From: an archaeon
GTDB taxonomy: Archaea; Nanobdellota; Nanobdellia; Woesearchaeales; GW2011-AR9
DNA: 5,737 nucleotides
NCBI GenBank assembly: GCA_020053615.1
Contig: JAGVMW010000063.1
Location: 1 to 5,737, forward strand
Direction: 5' to 3'
Positions 1 through 4,673 of this stretch are shown here, one piece after another. The notes below the pieces were generated by a model. The model had not been told where the DNA came from. It was given only the letters and a program-made list of their open reading frames with translations, and ran no database searches. Each line of letters starts with the position of its first letter. Position 1 is the first letter of the stretch. The translations under genes and the position numbers were made by a program.

Positions 1-19
1 AGATGCGATAGTTGCATCT
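1..19. other. Small hairpin at window edge
   Basis: Bases 1-6 (AGATGC) pair perfectly with 14-19 (GCATCT) around a 7-base loop. It lies at the window edge, so it may be the end of a larger structure or gene to the left. Function unknown. Confidence 0.3.
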
Positions 20-26
20 CATTAAA

Positions 27-60
27 TGAAAACAGGACGGCAAAGCCGTCCTTGTTTTCA
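27..60. terminator. Strong hairpin with A-tract/T-tract arms, terminator-like
   Basis: Bases 27-34 pair with 53-60 and 35-41 (GGACGGC) pair with 45-51 (GCCGTCC), leaving an AAA loop and one bulged T at 52, for 15 base pairs in all. The G+C core is flanked by AAAAC on the left and GTTTT on the right, so the structure looks like an intrinsic terminator read from either strand. It could end a gene left of the window, or be the first arm of the structured region at 62-248. Intrinsic hairpin terminators are less typical of archaea than of bacteria, so the role is inference; the pairing is directly visible. Confidence 0.4.
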
Positions 61-61
61 G

Positions 62-248
62 GTGGATATGGTGCTATCACTCACAAAACGGACTGTTCCG
101 AATGATGGAAGAGCTTTAGAGGTGGCAGGTAACTTACTTTCGTGCAAGCGCAAGATAAAGCCTACGACTTTATCTGCGCACAGAGGAAATTGTGGTTTCA
201 TCTTGTGCAAAAGCTCAGCTCACATGGCAATTTTGACCGCGCCGAGCT
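62..248 (+). ncRNA. Candidate structured RNA or structured 5' leader of the isc operon
   Basis: This stretch holds no credible protein gene but many compatible helices. GTG-ATA (62-68) pairs with TAT-CAC (75-80). CGGA (89-92) pairs with TCCG (97-100). GAGCTTT (111-117) pairs with AAAGCTC (210-216) and closes a multibranch domain. Inside it, GCGC+AGATAAAG (148-160) pairs with CTTTATCT+GCGC (168-179) around the 7-base loop CCTACGA, and GCAC.AGA.GAAA (178-189) pairs with TTTC.TCT.GTGC (196-208); these two hairpins share two bases. AGCTC (217-221) then pairs with GAGCT (244-248), with GGC/GCC nested inside. It fits no RNA family I can recognise. It could be an independent ncRNA, or a leader, because the next gene at 269 has neither an adjacent TATA box nor a Shine-Dalgarno site. 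Strand is assumed from the downstream operon; the helices would also form on the other strand. Confidence 0.35.
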
Positions 249-268
249 AAACAAATATTCAATACAAC

Positions 269-640
269 ATGCCCAAACTAATCTTTCCTCAAGAAATTGA
301 AGTGTGGTACATTCTGCCTCTTATCAGAAGGAAAATCGCACTGAAATTAATCGAAAGCGGTCTGCCCCAGAAAAAAGTAGCGGAAATGATGGGTATAACT
401 CCAGCTGCCGTAAACCAATACAAGAAACGCAAGCGAGCTCAAGAAGATGTGTTTGATGAAGAGTTGGAAAAGGAATTAATTAACGCAATTAAAAAAATAA
501 TTTCCAATAAGGAATTACTCGGAAAAGAGATAATACGCCTAAATAATTTAGTAAAGAGGAGAGGATTGATTTGTAAGCTTTATCAGAATCGGTGCATATT
601 GGGAAAAGATAAAGAGAGCTGTCCGTATTGTAAGCATTAG
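269..640 (+). CDS. Archaeal HTH (XRE-like) regulator with four C-terminal cysteines
   Basis: A 123-residue predicted DNA-binding protein. The N-terminus (EVWYILPLIRRKIALKLIE, residues 11-29) has the form seen in an archaeal XRE-like regulator family (similar to COG2522, from memory). A helix-turn-helix follows at about residues 32-52 (QKKVAEMMGITPAAVNQY), then a charged, probably helical linker (53-95). The C-terminus has Cys102, Cys109, Cys118 and Cys121, enough to bind an Fe-S cluster or zinc. It is the first gene of the isc operon, 12 bases before iscS; the iscS Shine-Dalgarno AGGAG overlaps its stop codon. By position it is likely an operon-specific regulator, functionally like bacterial IscR although unrelated in sequence; that role is inference. 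The start has no upstream Shine-Dalgarno and no TATA at the leaderless distance, but the N-terminal length fits the family. Confidence 0.8.
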   Translation: MPKLIFPQEIEVWYILPLIRRKIALKLIESGLPQKKVAEMMGITPAAVNQYKKRKRAQEDVFDEELEKELINAIKKIISNKELLGKEIIRLNNLVKRRGLICKLYQNRCILGKDKESCPYCKH

Positions 641-652
641 GAGAAGTACCAA

Positions 653-2011
653 ATGAATACTACCAAAAAAGAAATATACTTAGACCATGCATCTACTACG
701 TATGTTCGACCAGAAGTAGTTCAAGCTATGCTGCCTTTCTTCGAGCAAAAATTTGGCAATCCCAGCAGCCTACATCACCTAGGCTTAGAAGCAAAATCTG
801 CCGTAGATGATTCCAGAAATAAAATTGCTTCGATTTTAAACTGCAAGTCTAGTGAAATAATCTTTACCAGAGGAGGAACGGAGAGCATAAACCTCGCTAT
901 AAAAGGAGTGGCATCATTAAAAGGAAAAGGACATATTATTACCTCCACTATTGAACATCCTGCAGTTCTGAATACTTGCGCTTGGCTGGAGAAGAAAGGA
1001 TTTAGTGTTACATACTTAGAAGTAGATGATGATGGATTAATCTTAATTAAAGAGCTAGAGAAAGCTATCCGAAATGATACTATACTTATCTCTATCATGT
1101 ATGCTAATAATGAAATCGGAACCATTGAACCGATTGAAGAAATAGGGAAGATTGCTAAAAAACATAAAGTTCTATTTCACACTGATGCCTGTCAAGCTGC
1201 CGGAGCATTGGAACTAGATGTGAATAAATTAGGTGTGGATTTGATGACTATTAACGGGTCTAAGATTTATGGACCAAAAGGAATGGGATTGTTGTACAAA
1301 CACAATAATGTTAAACTGGAGCCATTAATTCACGGCGGCGGACAAGAAGCAGGGTTAAGAAGCGGAACGGAAAATGTGGCTGGAATTGTAGGATTGGCTA
1401 CGGCATTAGAATTAGCGCAGAAAGAAAAAGATAAAGAGAATAAACGATTAGTTGAATTAAGAGAATATTTAATCAAGAATACTTTAAAGAAAATTTTCAA
1501 GTCTTTCCTTAATGGACATCCTACGAAACGATTGCCCAACAATGTTAATATCTCTTTTTTAGATGTAGAAGGAGAATCTATTATGCTGTATCTAAATGAA
1601 TATGGGGTGTATGTTTCTACCGGCTCTGCATGCAGTTCTCAGAAATTGCAGATAAGTCATGTATTAAATGCGATTGGACTAAAGCACGATGCTGCTCATG
1701 GAAGTATTCGTTTTACATTAGGGAAGAAGACTACTAAATCCGATATTGATTATGTGTTGAAAGTTCTTCCATCGATAATTGATTCATTGAGGAAAATTTC
1801 TCCGGTGAAGATGAAGATGAGTGAGATTAGGGAGAAAAAGTATGTGCATAACGTCATAAAGTCGAAATCTCTGTCTTTTGTAGAAGCTAGCTCGTTGTCA
1901 GGTAAACTCGACCAGTCTCGTAATGTTGCTGTCGCAACAGGAAGCTCCCTACGGGAAGACAGAGCCAGCGAAGTTTTCGTCAAAGATTTCGAAGGCATTA
2001 TGCACATATGA
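653..2011 (+). CDS. iscS: Cysteine desulfurase IscS/NifS with in-frame C-terminal tail
   Basis: PLP-dependent (class V aminotransferase fold) enzyme that takes sulfur from cysteine, giving alanine and a persulfide for Fe-S assembly. Visible signatures: N-terminal YLDHASTT, His102 in the TIEHPAVL motif, Asp178 and Gln181 in HTDACQAAG, PLP lysine Lys204 in GSKIYGPKG, and catalytic Cys327 in the loop STGSACSS. The residue before Lys204 is Ser203, where E. coli IscS has His. The family domain ends near the ISP at 382-384; a typical enzyme is about 385-405 residues, whereas this one is 452. Much of the excess (about residues 404-447) is encoded by the palindromic element at 1862-1992. Shine-Dalgarno AGGAG is at 639-643, 9 bases before the ATG. 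The stop TGA lies at 2009-2011, just before iscU. The pairing with iscU makes the ISC role strong. Confidence 0.96.
   Translation: MNTTKKEIYLDHASTTYVRPEVVQAMLPFFEQKFGNPSSLHHLGLEAKSAVDDSRNKIASILNCKSSEIIFTRGGTESINLAIKGVASLKGKGHIITSTIEHPAVLNTCAWLEKKGFSVTYLEVDDDGLILIKELEKAIRNDTILISIMYANNEIGTIEPIEEIGKIAKKHKVLFHTDACQAAGALELDVNKLGVDLMTINGSKIYGPKGMGLLYKHNNVKLEPLIHGGGQEAGLRSGTENVAGIVGLATALELAQKEKDKENKRLVELREYLIKNTLKKIFKSFLNGHPTKRLPNNVNISFLDVEGESIMLYLNEYGVYVSTGSACSSQKLQISHVLNAIGLKHDAAHGSIRFTLGKKTTKSDIDYVLKVLPSIIDSLRKISPVKMKMSEIREKKYVHNVIKSKSLSFVEASSLSGKLDQSRNVAVATGSSLREDRASEVFVKDFEGIMHI
1862..1992 (+). repeat. Palindromic, three-way-junction element read in frame at the iscS 3' end
   Basis: TCGAAATCT (1862-1870) pairs perfectly with AGATTTCGA (1984-1992). 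Directly stacked inside, CTGTCTT (1871-1877) pairs with AAGACAG (1956-1962), continuing with two G-U pairs, GTAG (1880-1883) with CTAC (1949-1952), and AGCT (1885-1888) with AGCT (1943-1946). Two further hairpins are TGTTGC/GCAACA (1924-1929 with 1934-1939, loop TGTC) and CGAA/TTCG (1969-1972 with 1976-1979). G+C is about 50% (counted over 1861-1980), against about 38% in the 60 bases before. The element is translated as residues about 404-447 of IscS, beyond the conserved domain. It may be an inserted foldback element comparable in logic to Rickettsia palindromic elements, or a structured mRNA element between iscS and iscU. The helices are visible; mobility is inference. Confidence 0.5.
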
Positions 2012-2016
2012 AAAGA

Positions 2017-2023
2017 GAGGTGA
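2017..2023 (+). promoter_or_regulatory. Shine-Dalgarno site deciding the iscU start
   Basis: GAGGTGA matches the complement of the conserved 16S rRNA 3' end (AGGAGGTGAT) over seven bases and sits 5 bases before the ATG at 2029. It supports that start over the in-frame ATG at 2008, which overlaps the iscS stop and has no comparable site. Confidence 0.75.
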
Positions 2024-2028
2024 GAAAA

Positions 2029-2499
2029 ATGAAAACTACTAACACTAAAACCACTAGTGCAGATGTTTCTGGTCATGAAGGAGAGCAATGGCTGTATACT
2101 GAAAAAGTAAAAGATCATTTTTTCAATCCGCGGAATATTTTTAGATGTGAAAAAGATGCGGTGAAGTACGAAAAGAAGGCTGATGGAATAGGACAAGTTG
2201 GCTCGCCTGCTTGCGGTGATGTTATGAAAATGTACATCAAAGTGAATAAGAAAAATAATACGATTAGAGAATGCAAATGGAGAACTTTTGGATGCGCCTC
2301 AGCGATTGCTTCTACTTCAGTTTTGTCAGAGATGGTTATCGGAATGAAATTAGAAGATTGTAAGAAGCTCACTCCACAGGATATTGTGAAAGCTCTTGGT
2401 GGATTGCCGGCGCGGAAGATTCATTGTTCAGTATTGGGAGATCAGGCGTTAAGAACAGCAATAGATGATTATGAAAAGCGGAAGGAGAAATTGAAATGA
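2029..2499 (+). CDS. iscU: Fe-S cluster assembly scaffold IscU (NifU N-terminal type)
   Basis: Scaffold on which sulfur from IscS and iron are assembled into a transient cluster before delivery to apoproteins. From the 2029 start it has 156 residues. The IscU core begins at TEKVKDHFFNPRN. The three conserved ligand cysteines are Cys62 in SPACGDVMK (with the usual Asp64), Cys89 in FGCASAIAS, and Cys133 in KIHCSVLGDQAL. An unusual Thr/Asn-rich extension of about 20 residues precedes the core. The upstream ATG at 2008 would add seven residues but lacks a ribosome site. It lies 17 bases after iscS and overlaps the hemerythrin gene by four bases (ATGA at 2496-2499), so the three are probably translationally coupled. 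No NifU C-terminal (Nfu) domain is present. Confidence 0.95.
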   Translation: MKTTNTKTTSADVSGHEGEQWLYTEKVKDHFFNPRNIFRCEKDAVKYEKKADGIGQVGSPACGDVMKMYIKVNKKNNTIRECKWRTFGCASAIASTSVLSEMVIGMKLEDCKKLTPQDIVKALGGLPARKIHCSVLGDQALRTAIDDYEKRKEKLK

Positions 2500-3014
2500 T
2501 TACCGTAACTAAAGTATTATCTGAAGAACACCAACACATTTTGAGAGTGGTTGAACTGCTAGAAAAAGAATGCTCAGCAGTGGAGAGAGGGAAAGAACTG
2601 CGAGCAGATTTCTTTAAGAAAGTCATTCAGTTCATCTGTGAATATGCCGATAAATTCCATCACAAAAAAGAAGAAGATATACTGTTTGTAGAGTTGTGCA
2701 AAGAAAGTACTAATATGCACTGTAATCCCACCCAGCAAATGCGATACGAACATGAGCTAGGTCGTGGATTTGTGAAAGAGATGGAAGAGGGGCTGAAAGG
2801 GGGGGATATACAAAAGGTAATCTCTGGAGCGAATAGTTATATCCAACTTATTCGTGAACACATCCACAAAGAAGACAATATTCTTTATCCGATGGCAGAG
2901 GAAGCTTTAGGGGATAAAGAGAAAAAAGAGCTGGAGTTGAAGTTCAAAGAAACAGATGAGAAGAATAAAAGATTGAATGAGGATGGATTAAAAATTATGA
3001 GGGGATTATCATGA
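2496..3014 (+). CDS. Hemerythrin HHE cation-binding domain protein
   Basis: A 172-residue four-helix-bundle protein expected to hold a non-heme di-iron site. Ligand-type residues occur in family order: His12 (EEHQH), His55/His56 with Glu60 (KFHHKKEED), His86 (MRYEHELGR), and His122 with Glu126 (EHIHKEDNILYP). The pattern is that of soluble cytoplasmic HHE proteins; no signal peptide, membrane segment or second domain (such as the ScdA_N/DUF542 of YtfE/RIC proteins) is seen. The last 35 residues form a charged helix. Known relatives bind O2, sense O2/NO or help repair Fe-S clusters. Its place directly after iscU suggests protecting or supplying the assembly machinery, which is inference. Shine-Dalgarno GGAG is at 2484-2487, and the start overlaps the iscU stop. 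A run of seven G at 2799-2805 leaves the frame intact. Confidence 0.9.
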   Translation: MITVTKVLSEEHQHILRVVELLEKECSAVERGKELRADFFKKVIQFICEYADKFHHKKEEDILFVELCKESTNMHCNPTQQMRYEHELGRGFVKEMEEGLKGGDIQKVISGANSYIQLIREHIHKEDNILYPMAEEALGDKEKKELELKFKETDEKNKRLNEDGLKIMRGLS

Positions 3015-3310
3015 GCGGGATAGAATTGAGAAAGATGATAGATTATTCTGCAGGTGGAATTACGACTAAAGTAATTTCTAAAGATGCGAAGAGCAATGTT
3101 ACTTTATTTTCCATGGCTGCCGGAACGGATATTTCTGAACACACTTCAGGAAGAGATGCTTATGTATATGTGATTGAAGGAGAAGGGACGTTTGTACTGG
3201 ATGGAAAGAATATTATTATGAAAGAAGGAGTGTTTTTCTCCATGCCCAAGAATTCCCCGCATGAATTGAAAGCAGAGAAGGATACAGCGTTTTTATTGGT
3301 GCTGTATTGA
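3011..3310 (+). CDS. Small single-domain cupin protein
   Basis: A 99-residue beta-barrel protein of the cupin superfamily. Motif 1 is seen around residues 38-59 (GTDISEH, then YVYVIEGEG) and motif 2 around 73-85 (GVFFSMPKNSPHE). Of the usual metal ligands His44 and His84 are present, but the second His of the classic HxH is replaced (His44-Thr-Ser), so metal binding may be incomplete or use Glu43. The beta-strand GEGTFVLDGKNIIMKEG is typical. Last gene of the operon: its ATG overlaps the hemerythrin stop by four bases, with GAGGGG at 2999-3004 as ribosome site. The substrate is unknown; context suggests a stress or sensing role beside the hemerythrin. Only 21 bases separate it from the convergent gene at 3332. 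Confidence 0.85.
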   Translation: MSGIELRKMIDYSAGGITTKVISKDAKSNVTLFSMAAGTDISEHTSGRDAYVYVIEGEGTFVLDGKNIIMKEGVFFSMPKNSPHELKAEKDTAFLLVLY

Positions 3311-3331
3311 ATGTGGGATTAATCGTTTAGT

Positions 3332-3622
3332 TCAGCGATGCCTCCAGCAATATCCCTCATATTTTGCCCGATTGAGACAGTTAGTTCCGTTTCGGCACGT
3401 TCCCTGGCAAAGCGGGATTTGTTTTAGACCAGTTACATCATACACTTTGTTTATGCTATCAACTAAAGTTGAAATTCCTTCATTGTGGTCAGAGAAAGCT
3501 TTGATTAGAAAATAATTATCCACTTTCTGAAATGAGTAAACTTCTTTACGCAGAGCCAAAAACTTAGAGAAATCTCCTTTACAATTGTCTGGCACTGCTA
3601 CCTCTAAAACACAACTGGGCAT
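3332..3622 (-). CDS. Small protein with C-terminal CxC-type zinc motif, possible Pcc1-like N-terminal half
   Basis: A 96-residue protein in two parts. The C-terminus (residues 72-95) has Cys72, Cys82, Cys92 and His95 spaced C-x9-C-x9-C-x2-H with an RNGTNC and YCWRH signature. It closely resembles the 'CKxxTKKGxxCKRxA..YCWxH' zinc-binding motif of small archaeal, bacterial and viral proteins; Cys76 stands where that motif usually has Thr. The N-terminal 65 residues read beta-alpha-beta-beta-alpha, with VLEVAVPD at the start and YFLIKAFSDHNEGISTLVDSI near the end. That resembles Pcc1, the dimerising subunit of the KEOPS tRNA t6A-modification complex, but this is a weak, by-eye match. The start at 3622 is backed by a TATA box 23-30 bases upstream, giving a leaderless transcript. 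Divergent from the AbrB-PhoU gene. Confidence 0.75.
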   Translation of the reverse strand: MPSCVLEVAVPDNCKGDFSKFLALRKEVYSFQKVDNYFLIKAFSDHNEGISTLVDSINKVYDVTGLKQIPLCQGTCRNGTNCLNRAKYEGYCWRHR

Positions 3623-3644
3623 TTAGTCTATTAACATAAGCTAA

Positions 3645-3652
3645 AATATATA
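3645..3652 (-). promoter_or_regulatory. Archaeal TATA box for the 3332-3622 gene
   Basis: On the minus strand this reads TATATATT, 23-30 bases upstream of the ATG at 3622. That distance places transcription start at or near the A of the ATG, as in leaderless archaeal mRNAs. No Shine-Dalgarno precedes the start. Confidence 0.6.
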
Positions 3653-3667
3653 TCTAACCGATATGTT

Positions 3668-3675
3668 TTTATATA
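3668..3675 (+). promoter_or_regulatory. Upstream TATA-like box (TTTATATA) before the AbrB-PhoU gene
   Basis: TTTATATA matches the archaeal TATA consensus and would start transcription near 3697-3700, giving a short leader before the ATG at 3714. It may be an alternative to the box at 3685. Confidence 0.4.
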
Positions 3676-3684
3676 AGTATGTAT

Positions 3685-3692
3685 CTTATATA
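3685..3692 (+). promoter_or_regulatory. TATA box (CTTATATA) for the AbrB-PhoU gene
   Basis: CTTATATA is an exact match to the archaeal YTTATATA consensus and lies 22-29 bases before the ATG at 3714, the geometry of a leaderless transcript. Both TATA candidates lie inside the longer reading frame that begins at 3663, which argues that 3714 is the true start. Confidence 0.6.
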
Positions 3693-3713
3693 CTAAACCC
3701 CAAAAACAAACCC

Positions 3714-4673
3714 ATGGAAGAAAGAAGAATAGTCAAATCTGGAAATACCAGTTATATCTTAGCTTTACCTATAAATTGGATCCGAAAAAACAGTTTAAAT
3801 AGCGGAATGCAAGTACAAGTTTATGAAAACGAAGTGGGAGATTTAGTAATTGCAACCAAGAAATCACTGACTACCCCCAAAGGAGCAATTGTTACTATAA
3901 AAGTAGATGAGAAAGATATTGAAACAATATGTTTAGATTTTTTAGGAGCATATATTCATGATGCATCATCAATAATTTTTGAAGGAAAAGATCTCACTAA
4001 AATAAGTGACAAATTACTGGGCTTTGTAAAAGATTTTATAGGAGTAGATGTTATAGAGCAAAGCACCAAAGTAATTATGGTAAAGAACTTTTTCTTACTC
4101 GACAAAGAAACCTCTCCAGGGATAATTATTAAGAAAATGGACATTACTAATCGGGCGGGATTTGAGTTACTGCATCATTTTTTCCAGAAAGGGTTTGCTA
4201 AAGAAGAGCTTTCTGAGCTGCAAAGATTAAATGATCAGAATGAACGATTATTTAATTTATCCAGAAAAAGCACCCTAAAACTGTTCGAACATTCACAGTT
4301 GATGAAAAATGTGCAAACTGACACACTCCAACTAGTTAAAGACAAAGTTCATACACAAGCATTAAGAGCAATATCTCTCAGTTTGCTGAATTGCGGGAAT
4401 TCTTTTCTGTTTTTAGATCATTCCAGAAGCGAGATTAAACCGTTAAAAGAGCTATTTGGAAAAAATTACTCTGATTACCAGGACTTGTTTAATGCTGTAT
4501 ACAATAAATCCAGCGACAGAATCAAGAACTTTATTAAAAAGCACCCCCGAGAAATGGAAGAGCTAGATAAACTTCTCAAAACTTTAGAAGACCCGTTAAC
4601 TATTCAGGTTACTAATTCGCTTCATATAATTAGATATAATTTAGGGATTATTGCTCAAGAAGCTTTAATGTAA
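3714..4673 (+). CDS. AbrB/SpoVT-domain PhoU-like regulator
   Basis: A 319-residue archaeal-type fusion. The N-terminal swapped-hairpin AbrB/SpoVT DNA-binding domain covers residues 1-45 (EERRIVKSGNTSYILALP, then WIRKNSLNSGMQVQV). The remainder, roughly residues 80-319, is mainly helical, with long amphipathic stretches as in PhoU proteins, which control phosphate uptake in bacteria. Archaeal AbrB-PhoU fusions are presumed phosphate-responsive regulators, but no pst transporter genes are visible here, so the target is unknown. The frame is open from an ATG at 3663, but the shorter start is preferred because the AbrB domain begins immediately after it and two TATA boxes lie between the two ATGs. 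Ends 9 bases inside the convergent PLP-enzyme gene. Confidence 0.85.
   Translation: MEERRIVKSGNTSYILALPINWIRKNSLNSGMQVQVYENEVGDLVIATKKSLTTPKGAIVTIKVDEKDIETICLDFLGAYIHDASSIIFEGKDLTKISDKLLGFVKDFIGVDVIEQSTKVIMVKNFFLLDKETSPGIIIKKMDITNRAGFELLHHFFQKGFAKEELSELQRLNDQNERLFNLSRKSTLKLFEHSQLMKNVQTDTLQLVKDKVHTQALRAISLSLLNCGNSFLFLDHSRSEIKPLKELFGKNYSDYQDLFNAVYNKSSDRIKNFIKKHPREMEELDKLLKTLEDPLTIQVTNSLHIIRYNLGIIAQEALM

Noticed and set aside
103..190. Resemblance to RNase P RNA conserved segments (GGAAGA, GGTAAC, ACAGAGGAAA in the right order)
   Set aside because: The GAGGAAAGTC core is not intact, and no counterpart of the later conserved regions (GGTAAGAG, ACAGAA..GGCTTA) follows, so there is no P4 helix. 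Treated as coincidence.
26..250. 74-residue open frame in the structured upstream region
   Set aside because: Composition is not protein-like, there is no ribosome site or TATA at the right distance, the first codons lie inside the 27-60 hairpin, and the region is better explained by base pairing.
1..250. tRNA, SRP RNA, 5S rRNA or box C/D RNA
   Set aside because: No acceptor/T-loop arrangement (GTTCGAATC with a 7-bp acceptor), no SRP GGAAG-type helix 8 motif, and no paired C and D boxes were found on either strand.
775..1125. Minus-strand open frame inside iscS
   Set aside because: Shadow of a strongly conserved coding region.
1750..2196. 148-residue minus-strand open frame across the iscS/iscU junction
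   Set aside because: It is antisense to conserved iscS and iscU codons, resembles no family, and has no start signals.
3663..3713. Upstream ATG adding 17 residues to the AbrB-PhoU protein
   Set aside because: The added residues are unlike the family, and two consensus TATA boxes lie within or just after that ATG; the start at 3714 fits a leaderless transcript.
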